A stretch of 64,000 nucleotides of DNA from Bacteroidia bacterium. GTDB lineage: Bacteria; Bacteroidota; Bacteroidia; B-17B0; Aurantibacillaceae. The translations under genes were made by a program, and so were the position numbers. The first letter of the stretch is position 1. Each line of letters opens with the position of its first letter. Positions 19,171 to 27,735 of the stretch are shown in pieces. Below the pieces are notes generated by a model. It worked only from the letters and a program-made list of their open reading frames with translations, searched no databases and was not told the origin of the DNA. The DNA is taken from assembly GCA_014378485.1 (NCBI GenBank), contig JACMNO010000012.1, forward strand, positions 1 through 64,000, read 5' to 3'.

Positions 19171-19213
19171 ATTTACATAGATAATCGAAATTTATTCGAT
19201 TATCTATGTAAAT
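19171..19213. repeat. Perfect 19-bp inverted repeat upstream of the AbiE pair
   Basis: Left arm at 19171-19189 (ATTTACATAGATAATCGAA) and its exact complement at 19195-19213, separated by five bases. No T-run typical of an intrinsic terminator follows. It lies about 30 bases upstream of a possible minus-strand promoter (TTTG 19139-19136, 20 bases, TAAATTGA 19115-19108). It could be an AbiEi operator, a module end, or a terminator between the module and the GT4 stub. Confidence 0.65.
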
Positions 19214-19321
19214 ATATAGAATTGATTGTTTGGGTATGTCTATTATAATTTCATTATTCTATAAAATTAGAACTTGTTTATCCTACTAGTTCCATTTTCT
19301 CGTTTCAAATAATTGAAACAA

Positions 19322-19429
19322 TTACACCTTTTTAGTTAAACCACACATATACGGCAAAACCTGTGACTGACCTAAGGGGTCGGTCATCCCATCAATAGAA
19401 ACAAATATAAAGGTTTTGGTATTAGACAT
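19322..19429 (-). pseudogene. Truncated 5' copy of the GT4 gene
   Basis: ATG at 19429, 35 codons: MSNTKTFIFVSIDGMTDPLG continuing QSQVLPYMCGLTKKV then stop at 19322. The intact gene reads MSHTK... QSQVLPYLLGLAKKG. Identity is nearly complete for 29 codons and still visible to codon 34, after which the AbiE module DNA begins. It is the left-over front of the target gene. Confidence 0.8.
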
Positions 19430-19454
19430 AAATTGATTAAAAATAGTATTTTTA
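19347..19454. repeat. Long direct repeat, copy B
   Basis: Second copy of the repeat described at 17488-17595, carrying the truncated GT4 start and its leader, and ending just before the ATG of the 19462 gene. The leader part differs at a handful of positions (for example TTAATTAAAA versus TTGATTAAAA). Confidence 0.85.
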
Positions 19455-19461
19455 TACTTGA

Positions 19462-20802
19462 ATGAACCCTCTTCTTAGCATTTTTGATCTTTTATTAACG
19501 CCTTTTTATATAATTGGTGCCTATGCATACGCTAATTGGGTTACTAAAAAAAATATTAGTGAAAAACCAGAATACGCCTATTTTACAAAAGGTTTAATGG
19601 TTCGCATTTTTGGTGCCATTGCTATAGGTTTAGTTTATTTTTTTTATTATAATGGGGGAGATACAACTAATTATTTTCAAACATCATCAGCTTATGCTAA
19701 ATTAATGCTCACAGAACAGGATGATTTTTGGATTGGATGGTTGGGCGATGGTAGCAAACATTATTTTACTTTTAATGAAACGACAGGCTTTCCGGTATAT
19801 TCACCACGAGACAGTCATTCCTTTTTTGTTGTGCGTTTATTAATTCCAATAGTTACGCTTGGGCTTCATTCCTATTTTGCAACTGCAGTTTTGGTAGCCT
19901 GTTTTACCTACGGAGGTATGTGGAAATTATATCAGACTTTTTTACATGAATTCCCTGATTTGAAAAAAGAAATTGCCATTGCCTGCTTGTTTATCCCTTC
20001 CTGTGTATTCTGGGGTTCTGGTTTAATGAAAGATTCATTTACAATTTCCGCAGTAGGATGGTTTACCTATGCTTTTTATCATTTGTTTATCAAAAAACAA
20101 CGCAAGTTTTCTTATGGATTTTATCTGTTTGTTTCTGCCTTTATTATCCTTGCCATAAAACCCTATATCTTTTTCGCATTATTACCCGGATCAATTTTAT
20201 GGCTAAGTAATAACATGGTTAAAAAAATAAATCATGGTTTTGTTCGAATGCTTGCAACACCTATAGTTCTAAGTTTGGGGGCTATCGTCGGATATTTTGC
20301 GTTAGATCAAATGGGTGAAAACTTAGGGCAGTATCAATTGGATAATGTGTTAGACAAAGCTGTAGTAACGCAAAAAGATATGAAAGCCGACTATTATGGC
20401 GGCAAAACCTATGACATAGGTGAATTTGATGCAAGCTTAAGTGGTATTATATTAAAAGCCCCTGTAGCTATTTTTTCAGGAATTTTTAGGCCGGGAATAT
20501 GGGATGTCAGAAACGTTGTGATGTTAATTTCATCATTGGAAAACACCTACCTTTTAATTTTAACTGTTTTTTTACTTATTAAATTAAAAGTTTTTGGTTT
20601 CTTTTCTTTAATTCGCAAAAATCCCATGCTTTTATTTTGCATGCTATTTTCTCTATTTTTCGCATTTTCAGTTGGTTTAACCGTTGCCAATTTTGGATCA
20701 CTCGTTCGTTTACGTATTCCTGAATTACCTTTTTTTGTGGCGGGAATTTTTATGCTCAGGCATTTGTATGAAAAGCAAAGTGGTATAAAGATGAAGTTTT
20801 AA
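19462..20802 (+). CDS. Polytopic membrane protein, possible polysaccharide-assembly protein
   Basis: 446 aa with roughly ten hydrophobic segments and a larger extracytoplasmic loop around residues 285-325. Motifs seen: YYNGGDTTNYF near 65, VFWGSGLMKDSF near 185, and GSLVRLRIPELPFF near 410. The last resembles the R-x-R region of polymerase-like (EpsG/Wzy) and GT-C proteins. I do not recognise a named family. The locus suggests a role in chain polymerisation or transfer. The leader is only about eight bases beyond the GT4 repeat copy, so its original promoter may lie within the stub. ATG start. Confidence 0.6.
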   Translation: MNPLLSIFDLLLTPFYIIGAYAYANWVTKKNISEKPEYAYFTKGLMVRIFGAIAIGLVYFFYYNGGDTTNYFQTSSAYAKLMLTEQDDFWIGWLGDGSKHYFTFNETTGFPVYSPRDSHSFFVVRLLIPIVTLGLHSYFATAVLVACFTYGGMWKLYQTFLHEFPDLKKEIAIACLFIPSCVFWGSGLMKDSFTISAVGWFTYAFYHLFIKKQRKFSYGFYLFVSAFIILAIKPYIFFALLPGSILWLSNNMVKKINHGFVRMLATPIVLSLGAIVGYFALDQMGENLGQYQLDNVLDKAVVTQKDMKADYYGGKTYDIGEFDASLSGIILKAPVAIFSGIFRPGIWDVRNVVMLISSLENTYLLILTVFLLIKLKVFGFFSLIRKNPMLLFCMLFSLFFAFSVGLTVANFGSLVRLRIPELPFFVAGIFMLRHLYEKQSGIKMKF

Positions 20803-20807
20803 ATTCA

Positions 20808-20990
20808 CTTCATCCATTTTTCAAACCAGCCTTTGCCTATTTGACAATTATTGATTTGAGAAACTACTCATACCACTTCAATTTGAATCAAGATGATACA
20901 GAGAATCCGTCATTTTTTTCAATACTTCCAGAGAAGATTGCGGATAAAAAATACAAAATAGGATATGCTAAACATAGTGCATTGAGTTAA
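20808..20990 (+). pseudogene. Unrecognised 60-codon open fragment without a start
   Basis: An uninterrupted frame reading HPFFKPAFAYLTIIDLRNYS, then NPSFFSILPEKIADKKYKIG and YAKHSALS to a stop at 20988-20990. There is no ATG, GTG or TTG in a sensible place, so it looks like the 3' end of a deleted gene. Could also be chance. Confidence 0.25.
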
Positions 20991-21001
20991 TTCTATTACT
21001 T

Positions 21002-21859
21002 TTATTTAAATTTCAACTTCGATGCTGCTTTTTGAATAATCTTATTAGGTACTTTTTGTTTAAAAAGCGCAAATAAAATTAAAATGCCTAAAAAAATTGG
21101 TATTAAATAGGTAATAATTTTTGTGGCGCGATGAAACAACAGCATGTTCTTAGCAGGAAATTCATTTGCATTACCATATTTAACTTTCTCCATAAATTTA
21201 TCATACTGCAATCTTGAAAGTATCCCTTCATAGGCTAAAAAAAGGGAATCTGGATGTTGTCTATAATAAGCAACACTTTCATGATCATGAGTGATTTTTT
21301 TCCACTTAGGTTCCATATCTACATCGTACATGTGCCATTTACCTTGATAATATATTTCAGCTAAAAAATGACCAGGGCCTTCTTTATAACCAAGTCCAAC
21401 CCATCTAGTCGTGATTCCTTTGCGTTTTAAAATCTCTAAAAACACAATAGTCTGTTGACTGCAAAGCCCTTCCGTATAATCCAAAATATCATCAGGATCA
21501 ACAATGGCTATTAGATGTTTCCAGAAAAAATGCCCACCTATATAAGTAATCCAATTATCTTTAAGTGTATATTCCGATAAGCCATGGTAAAATCGTTTTT
21601 TAACAATATCGCTGGTCGCTTTAACATAAGCCAAAGTGTCAATTTGTGATGAAGTGTGGGTAGCCGAATAAATACCATCAATATGGGCTGTAATATCCAC
21701 AATGCTATTAAACCGTGATAGTTCAATATTAAACAACTCTTTATGACTATACGTTCTTTTTAAACTAGAAACTGTAGAGAATACAATTGGTGCCAAGCTA
21801 ATTGATAATAATACCAAATAGACTAGTAACCTGATTTTATAAGATTTAAGAAGAACCAA
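21002..21859 (-). CDS. Membrane-anchored transglutaminase-like protein
   Basis: 285 aa with an N-terminal membrane segment (residues 10-30) and a second near 250-270. Between them is a papain/transglutaminase-like core with the triad positions visible: C133 in YTEGLCSQQT, H164 in GPGHFLAEI and D179 in WHMYDVD. Bacterial members are often cysteine proteases or amidases. The start is TTG (21859); an in-frame stop 16 bases upstream leaves no ATG. It sits at the head of a block with GT2 genes, so a role in surface structures is possible. Substrate unknown. Confidence 0.72.
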   Translation of the reverse strand: MVLLKSYKIRLLVYLVLLSISLAPIVFSTVSSLKRTYSHKELFNIELSRFNSIVDITAHIDGIYSATHTSSQIDTLAYVKATSDIVKKRFYHGLSEYTLKDNWITYIGGHFFWKHLIAIVDPDDILDYTEGLCSQQTIVFLEILKRKGITTRWVGLGYKEGPGHFLAEIYYQGKWHMYDVDMEPKWKKITHDHESVAYYRQHPDSLFLAYEGILSRLQYDKFMEKVKYGNANEFPAKNMLLFHRATKIITYLIPIFLGILILFALFKQKVPNKIIQKAASKLKFK

Positions 21860-21903
21860 AACGATATATTCACATCAATAAGAGAAGTGAATATATCAAT
21901 TAT

Positions 21904-22812
21904 TTACTTTAAAACCAAATGTTTTAGAATGGCTAAAGTTCTAATTTTTAACAGTTCAATGGGGCTATATCTTAAACCTTTAAAAAATAATTTAATAGCC
22001 TTATATTTATTAATTGAAAGTAACAGATGAAGAGAGGAATAAGTAAGCATGTGTCCATAAATTTTATTAATCACTTTCTCACCATATCTTTCAACAAATA
22101 CTTTATCCTCACTCAATTTATTAACTAATAAATTAGTCCGTGACAACAATTTATCCTCATTAAAACTTAATACACTCCTTTCATCATGCTGAACCATACA
22201 ACCAGATACCTGAGATTGAAAATGTATTTTATAACGAGCAGATACTTTTAGCCATAACAACCAATCCTCTGAGCCACTTAATTCTCTACATTCTTCAAAT
22301 TTCAACTCATTAAAAATAGTTGATTTTAAAAACATCCCGAAACAACTAAATACATTTCCTTTTAAAATGGCATCATTTAAATTCCCATTTTTAGGGTAAA
22401 TAACTTTTCTAATGACTTCATTTTTTTGATTTCTAAATTCATAAGCACTGTGAAAAACGCTTACATTAGTATTCTTAAATATAAAATCTGATGCCAAATC
22501 CAAATGATTGGGGTAGAACAGATCATCTGAATCTAAAAAAGTAATCCATTCACCGCTCGCCCTCTTTGTACCATAATTCCTAGCGGCACCTCTTTCCGAA
22601 TTTTTAATAAAAAAATAAAAAAAATTAGTTAAAGTATAAAGTTTAATAAAATGAAGAACAACTTTTTTTGTATCATCTGCACTGCCATCATCTATAATTA
22701 TTACTTCGTAATTTTTATTAGAAAGATTTATGACACTTATTAATGTATTAAGAATAATATGAGATCGATTGTATGTTGGAATTATTATTGAAAAAGTTAA
22801 ATTATTACTCAT
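21904..22812 (-). CDS. Glycosyltransferase family 2
   Basis: 302-aa GT-A glycosyltransferase. FSIIIPTYNRSHIILNT at the N-terminus, nucleotide-binding DDGSADDTKKV near 41, and the metal-binding DSDD (TFLDSDDLFYPNH) near 93. The acceptor half has SGSEDWLLWLKVSARYKIHF near 185, with the catalytic-base-like ED. The donor sugar cannot be told. Its start overlaps the stop of the neighbouring GT2 gene by four bases, so the two are translationally coupled. Confidence 0.9.
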   Translation of the reverse strand: MSNNLTFSIIIPTYNRSHIILNTLISVINLSNKNYEVIIIDDGSADDTKKVVLHFIKLYTLTNFFYFFIKNSERGAARNYGTKRASGEWITFLDSDDLFYPNHLDLASDFIFKNTNVSVFHSAYEFRNQKNEVIRKVIYPKNGNLNDAILKGNVFSCFGMFLKSTIFNELKFEECRELSGSEDWLLWLKVSARYKIHFQSQVSGCMVQHDERSVLSFNEDKLLSRTNLLVNKLSEDKVFVERYGEKVINKIYGHMLTYSSLHLLLSINKYKAIKLFFKGLRYSPIELLKIRTLAILKHLVLK

Positions 22813-23531
22813 GATAATGTTTCTTTTATATATTGATCAATAACATTATTTGAATTAGAGAACTTTTTGAAAACATCTCTTCTTAGTTTAGCTCCCATTT
22901 CTTGAATTCTAAATTTGCGCATATTCCTGTCTTCGTGATCTACCACAGAAGCTGATGTCTTATCTAACAAATGAATATTAAATCTAACAGCTAATTTTAT
23001 AAAAAAATCCGAATCCTCGGCAAACATTAATTCCTTCGACTCATTGAATAAATTTTGCCTTGCAATTTCAGCATTAATAAAAACACAATTAACATGTAAG
23101 GAACAATTTTTAAAAATATCCTCCGGTAAAGCTTTAGGCAAATGATTTTTTTGGCTGTTGGATCGATCCTCCATTCCCCATAAAAAATTAAGATGAACAA
23201 CCTCAGGTGAATTTTTAAGTTGAATAAAATCGTAAGCAATTTGCAAATGATCGGATTTAAGCAAATCATCTGAATCAAGAAATCCTACATAATTTCCTTT
23301 TGCCTGTTTGATCCCAAAATTTCTAGCATGTGCTACACCATAATTCTCGGTTTTAAAGTATTTAATAGCTGGGTTTTTATACAAATCTACCACTCTTTCA
23401 GTATCATCCTTACTACCATCATCTACAATTACAATTTCAAAGTCGCTAAATGTTTGACTTAGTAAACTATTAATTGCTCGCGAAATGATCTTCTCGCGAT
23501 TATAAGTTGGTATAACAATACTAAAAAACAT
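22809..23531 (-). CDS. Glycosyltransferase family 2 (short)
   Basis: 240 aa, a close relative of the following gene. FSIVIPTYNREKIISRAI, VDDGSKDDTERV near 37, GFLDSDDLLKSDHL near 89, and AEDSDFFIKLAVRFNIHLLD near 172. It lacks the ~60 C-terminal residues of its neighbour, still within the range for GT2 enzymes. Coupled to the 21904 gene by a four-base overlap; the pair may add successive residues of one repeat unit. Confidence 0.88.
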   Translation of the reverse strand: MFFSIVIPTYNREKIISRAINSLLSQTFSDFEIVIVDDGSKDDTERVVDLYKNPAIKYFKTENYGVAHARNFGIKQAKGNYVGFLDSDDLLKSDHLQIAYDFIQLKNSPEVVHLNFLWGMEDRSNSQKNHLPKALPEDIFKNCSLHVNCVFINAEIARQNLFNESKELMFAEDSDFFIKLAVRFNIHLLDKTSASVVDHEDRNMRKFRIQEMGAKLRRDVFKKFSNSNNVIDQYIKETLS

Positions 23532-23582
23532 ACAAGTAAATATAGCTTTTGAATTTGAGTGTAACGAGAATAAAATAAATTG

Positions 23583-24302
23583 TTACGCTAAATCAGCAGC
23601 AGAGTTAATGACAATATTAGTTCCATTGATCTGTTGATTGGCGCCTACTAAAAATAACACTGATTCAGCTGTTTCATGTATAGTCAACAATTTTTTTAAG
23701 GGGTGTTTTAATTTCATATCATCCACTAAACGTTCGTCCATTTCTATATTAAGATCAGTAAGCATAAATCCCGGCGAAACACAATTTGAAGTAATATTGA
23801 AACTCGCGTTCTCTGTAGCTATTGATTTACTTAAGGAAAGAAGATAGTTTTTTTCAGCAACATACCCACTCCATCCAATTGGTGGCTTATTAATGATAGC
23901 TGAAGAAAGTATAGTTACCATTTTTCCGAATTTAGCTTTTCTGAAAATCTCCACAGCCTTTTGACTAACTCTGATAACTGGTAAAACATTAGCCTGAAAA
24001 GATGACAAAAAATTAGTTGAATCAGCTTTATGAAAGTGTGATATTGATACTCCTGACAATGCATTATTGATCAATACTTCAGGCTTCAACTCTTCCATTT
24101 GCTTTAACAAAGCGGTTACAGATTCATCACTTGTAAAATCGCAATGCACAGCTTTTACATTAGAATGCTCCTGTTCAAGATTAGCAGCCTGCTGTTTAGA
24201 TCTAAAATAGGTAAAGTGAACCTCGTGATCTCTATTCGCCGCTAATGCCTTTGTAACAGCTTCACCAAGCCCTGAGGCTCCTCCAGTAATCAAAATTCTC
24301 AT
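23583..24302 (-). CDS. Short-chain dehydrogenase/reductase (FabG-like) of the acyl cassette
   Basis: 239-aa Rossmann-fold NAD(P)-dependent oxidoreductase. Cofactor motif TGGASGLGEAV at 6-16, NNALSG near 79-84, catalytic serines near 133, and Y147xxxK151 (GYVAEKNY). The tail matches FabG-like reductases (SPGFMLTDLN). It overlaps the MaoC gene by four bases and follows ACP and FkbH genes, so a 3-oxoacyl-ACP or similar bound intermediate is the likely substrate. Start ATG at 24302. Confidence 0.85.
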   Translation of the reverse strand: MRILITGGASGLGEAVTKALAANRDHEVHFTYFRSKQQAANLEQEHSNVKAVHCDFTSDESVTALLKQMEELKPEVLINNALSGVSISHFHKADSTNFLSSFQANVLPVIRVSQKAVEIFRKAKFGKMVTILSSAIINKPPIGWSGYVAEKNYLLSLSKSIATENASFNITSNCVSPGFMLTDLNIEMDERLVDDMKLKHPLKKLLTIHETAESVLFLVGANQQINGTNIVINSAADLA

Positions 24303-24688
24303 ATGATGCCAATATTAATTTTACCTGTTGCGACTTTTACTTCGTTATCTTTTTTAAAAACAAATTTTATCTCCACCATTTTTACTGAATCGAAAACATC
24401 CATTACTTCTGCTTGAAACAACAGATCATCATTTAGATAAGTTGGTTTGAAAAATTTTATTTCCTGTGTTTGAATAACAACATTCTTAATAGGCAAACAC
24501 TCACCGATGAAATAAGAAATGAAACCATTTAAAATATTGCCATGCATCACTTTCGATTGAAATCCTTTTTCAATGGCAAAAGCACTACTAGTATGCAAAG
24601 GATTTTTATCATTAAAAACTGAAATGAACCCACGATAGGTTTCCTCCGTAATTTTAAATCTCAGGTCAAATTTATCACCCTTTTGCAT
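24299..24688 (-). CDS. MaoC-like hot-dog dehydratase/hydratase
   Basis: 129 aa from MQKGDKFDLRF (24688). A longer frame from 24724 would begin inside the ACP gene. The hydratase-type motif NPLHTSSAFAIEKGF (about residues 28-42) with the neighbouring KVMHGNILNGF gives the catalytic D/N-P-x-H and the conserved HG. MaoC/PhaJ proteins hydrate or dehydrate enoyl/3-hydroxyacyl thioesters. In this cassette it probably works on an acyl chain carried by the adjacent ACP. Two bases follow the ACP stop. Confidence 0.82.
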   Translation of the reverse strand: MQKGDKFDLRFKITEETYRGFISVFNDKNPLHTSSAFAIEKGFQSKVMHGNILNGFISYFIGECLPIKNVVIQTQEIKFFKPTYLNDDLLFQAEVMDVFDSVKMVEIKFVFKKDNEVKVATGKINIGII

Positions 24689-24690
24689 AA

Positions 24691-24936
24691 CTATGATGCT
24701 ATTTTGATCTTGATGGCTACGCACATTTCCCCTACATTATTAAAGTTTACAATTTCAGCGGCAGTAAATCGAATCTTAAAATGTTTTTCGATCGCTACCA
24801 CCAATTGTATATGATTTAAAGAATCCCATTCTTCTATCTCGTCACTTATTGTTTCATGCTGAACAACAATCTCATCATTATCTAAAACATCAATAAAAAT
24901 GCTGTTTACTTCCTTTATTATTTCTTCTATACTCAT
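24691..24936 (-). CDS. Acyl carrier protein
   Basis: 81-aa acidic four-helix carrier. The 4'-phosphopantetheine attachment site is the serine of WDSLNHIQLV (S39). It is dedicated to the cassette rather than fatty-acid synthesis, judged by its place between FkbH (6 bases upstream) and MaoC (2 bases downstream). It should carry the glyceryl or related group loaded by the FkbH protein. Typical fatty-acid ACPs have GADSLD; the WDSLNH form is common in polysaccharide and polyketide side-cassettes. Confidence 0.9.
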   Translation of the reverse strand: MSIEEIIKEVNSIFIDVLDNDEIVVQHETISDEIEEWDSLNHIQLVVAIEKHFKIRFTAAEIVNFNNVGEMCVAIKIKIAS

Positions 24937-24942
24937 TTATTT

Positions 24943-26664
24943 TTATTCTTTATCAATATACATTTTATGCTCCTCAAAGCTCTCAACGTCTAGTTCCCAA
25001 TACTCTCCTGCTTTTTCAAATCCAAGATCCTTGTAATGGTTTGCAACAATATTATTCTTTGAAGTTGGAATGTATTCTCCAATCACTTTTTTACAACATA
25101 ATTGCTTTGCTCTGCCAACAATTCTATTTAGCACAAAACCCTCCATTCCTCTTTTCAAAACCCTGCAGCTCATTAACCAGGTATCAATAAACAGTTCATT
25201 TGAACTTTTCAGTTCACCAATGACAACAGCAATTAAACCATGATCACCAAATTTATCATTTAGTGCGAACAACAAGCAAACATGTTTTTCTGAATTTGAA
25301 AATTTCTCAATCTCCTTTTCAGTGTAGCGTTTTGCACGAAGATTAAATTGATTAGAACGCTGCGTAAGTTGCGAAATACGAGGAATATTAAATTTATTGA
25401 AGCCCTCGATCTTTGCAACCATGGTCAACCCCGATAAATACTCTCCTTCATTAGCAAAATGTTTTCTATAAACAATTCGTTTTGCCTCATCCTGATATTG
25501 ATTTGTTCTTACTGAATCTCCTTCGGTAAAAGAAGCCGTTTCAAATAAATTCAAACTTCTTAAAAAAGATAAATAATCTGCAGGATCTTCTGGCATATCA
25601 GGAACAGTGATGCCTTCAATATTTTCAGCTACCAAATTTCTTTCAAAAGGATTATCATCCACAAAAACCATTGAATCAAATCCAATGTTTAAAACCGATT
25701 GAATGTGTTTAATATTATCCACTTTATTTTCCCAATTAGCTACAAAAACAGCAATATCATCTAACTTCAGGATCATATCAGGGTGTATATTAAAAGGCTC
25801 TTTAGCAATATCATCTGTGTTCTTACTACAAACAGCCAAAATAATACCTCGCTCTTTCAGTTGCTTTGCCCATAGTTGCAATTCCGTAAATGCTTTTCCT
25901 ACTCCAAGATCACCAATTTGTATCCCTTCTACTCCATCGTCACCAATGACACCACCCCACAATGTATTATCCAAATCAAGAATCAAACACTTTTTAATTT
26001 TACCGTCAACACTCTTTACAACATCAAGCAGATTTTTAGCAACATGAGGTAAAAAATCAATGCTAAACGTGATATCAGAATTTACATAAAATTTGTTGTC
26101 AATAATAAATGGTGTTCCAAATTGTATTTGAAGAGACAACAAATCATTAATGAATACATTAGGAGTCTTTTGAGCCAATCGCATCAACTCAAAATTAATT
26201 TTTCTTAATTGAAACAAAAAAGATGCTTCAACTTTAGAAGAATAATTACCAAATACACCATCATTGATCTCCAAAAAATTACAAAAGATAATTTTAGCAT
26301 CAGACCTTTCATCCAAAGTCTGGGTTAAACTCTCGATATACAACAAATGACCATCAGCAAAAGTGATTCTTTCTGCATGTGATCTTGAATAAAATTTCTT
26401 CAGTAATTTTTGAGTTGATGGAACGATAACAACAAAATCTGATGGGAAAGAATGCAATTGAGAATTTGGTTCGAACACCTGCAAATTAACTTCATTATAA
26501 CCACATTCATTAATTTCAATATTATACCCAAGCTCGAACCCATAACCTTTAATTGCCTGAACCAATAATTGGCTTGAGTCTTCTGCTAAAATCGATACTC
26601 TGATCTTTTTAAATGTATTGAAATCTTTTTTTAAGTTTCTTTTTAATTGATTAAATGAGAGCAT
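24943..26664 (-). CDS. FkbH-like HAD-IIIC protein
   Basis: 573 aa. The N-terminal ~200 residues are the SGNH-like variable domain. Then comes the HAD phosphatase-type core with nucleophile LILDLDNTLWGG near 225, and MVFVDDNPFERN near 330. The C-terminal GNAT-like part contains TQRSNQFNLRAKRY and DKFGDHGLIAV. Characterised FkbH enzymes take 1,3-bisphosphoglycerate and load a glyceryl unit onto an ACP. It heads the minus-strand four-gene cassette FkbH-ACP-MaoC-SDR. Start ATG at 26664. Confidence 0.9.
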   Translation of the reverse strand: MLSFNQLKRNLKKDFNTFKKIRVSILAEDSSQLLVQAIKGYGFELGYNIEINECGYNEVNLQVFEPNSQLHSFPSDFVVIVPSTQKLLKKFYSRSHAERITFADGHLLYIESLTQTLDERSDAKIIFCNFLEINDGVFGNYSSKVEASFLFQLRKINFELMRLAQKTPNVFINDLLSLQIQFGTPFIIDNKFYVNSDITFSIDFLPHVAKNLLDVVKSVDGKIKKCLILDLDNTLWGGVIGDDGVEGIQIGDLGVGKAFTELQLWAKQLKERGIILAVCSKNTDDIAKEPFNIHPDMILKLDDIAVFVANWENKVDNIKHIQSVLNIGFDSMVFVDDNPFERNLVAENIEGITVPDMPEDPADYLSFLRSLNLFETASFTEGDSVRTNQYQDEAKRIVYRKHFANEGEYLSGLTMVAKIEGFNKFNIPRISQLTQRSNQFNLRAKRYTEKEIEKFSNSEKHVCLLFALNDKFGDHGLIAVVIGELKSSNELFIDTWLMSCRVLKRGMEGFVLNRIVGRAKQLCCKKVIGEYIPTSKNNIVANHYKDLGFEKAGEYWELDVESFEEHKMYIDKE

Positions 26665-26786
26665 TATTTTATGTTAAATTTGCTTACCTAACGAAAGTAG
26701 TAAATTAATATTAATTTTTGGCAATAAAGTACTATTTTTCATGGTTTGGGAACGTAAGCACCACAATTTTAAGCATCAATAATCAT

Positions 26787-27734
26787 ATGTTAACTATAAG
26801 GCCTTATTACACCGAAGATCATACAAAGTTATTGCCTTTGCTTAAAAACTTTGACCCTGCGATCACCGATACTATCTGGCAAAAATTACTTGATTATAAA
26901 TGGGAAAATAAACTCGGATACAGGGGAATGTTGTTAGAGAATGAAGGCAGCATTGTTGGTTTTTTATCTTACATATTATATCAAAAAGAAGTTAAGAGTT
27001 TAGAAACAACATTTTGCAATATTTCTACATGGATCGTTAATCCCGAATTTCGATCCAAAAGTTTGCAATTATTATCACCTTTATTTAAGATCAAAAACAT
27101 AGTTATACTCAACTTATCTCCGCATGAAAACACATTATCCGTTTTTAATGCTTTACGATTTGATATGTTATCAGAGTATGAATATTTGATCAACCCTTAT
27201 AAACTAAAACTTTCATTTCTATTTATAAAAAATAAAGCTTCTGTTAATTACCAAAGCCTTAACGAACAAAACATTAATAAATGTGATATTGATGATAAAA
27301 CTAAACAACTCATAAAAGATCATAGCCAGTATAAGAATATTCAATTCTACCGTTTTATAATATCTAAAAACGGGAACGAAAACACTTTAATCCTGGCTTT
27401 TAATCAAAAGGAAATAAAACCTGAAGTAACAAGAGATAAAGTAAAAGAATTACCTTACAAATTACTGAATAGAATCGACAAACTAGAATTACTATACTCC
27501 AGTTCAGCAGACTTTCTAATTCAATATTTTATTGAAGTAATGCATAGCCTGATCTTCAACACAAAAGCAAGAAGCATTAACATCAGTGAACATTTTACGA
27601 ATAAAACGAATTTAAATGTAGACTATGTCGCAAAAAATAAAAAAGACAGATCCTGGTTCTTTTATTCGGAAAATGAAATTGAGCTTGCCGAAATTAATCT
27701 ATTGTATACCGAAAAAGTGCTGTTAAATTTTTAA
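26787..27734 (+). CDS. GNAT-like acyltransferase, polysaccharide region
   Basis: 315 aa from MLTIRPYYTEDHTKLLPLL (26787). The longer frame from 26718 starts with TTG and adds residues unlike GNATs. The first ~140 residues have the GNAT order, with GSIVGFLSY as beta-strand 4 and STWIVNPEFRSKSLQLL as the acetyl-CoA-binding region. The remainder shows no recognised domain. Divergent from fkbH, two bases before the deacetylase gene, and so possibly the enzyme that moves an acyl group from the adjacent ACP cassette to a sugar. That role is inferred only. Confidence 0.65.
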   Translation: MLTIRPYYTEDHTKLLPLLKNFDPAITDTIWQKLLDYKWENKLGYRGMLLENEGSIVGFLSYILYQKEVKSLETTFCNISTWIVNPEFRSKSLQLLSPLFKIKNIVILNLSPHENTLSVFNALRFDMLSEYEYLINPYKLKLSFLFIKNKASVNYQSLNEQNINKCDIDDKTKQLIKDHSQYKNIQFYRFIISKNGNENTLILAFNQKEIKPEVTRDKVKELPYKLLNRIDKLELLYSSSADFLIQYFIEVMHSLIFNTKARSINISEHFTNKTNLNVDYVAKNKKDRSWFFYSENEIELAEINLLYTEKVLLNF

Positions 27735-27735
27735 T

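Noticed and set aside
20803..20832. Minus-strand GWFEKWMK-like string resembling an asparagine synthase C-terminus
   Set aside because: Only eight residues match and no upstream coding similarity continues; likely chance.
26641..26786. Perfect TAAATTTG box at 26675-26682 as promoter of the GNAT-like gene
   Set aside because: The upstream TTG lies too far (25 bases) and the start is more than 100 bases downstream; kept out of the feature list.
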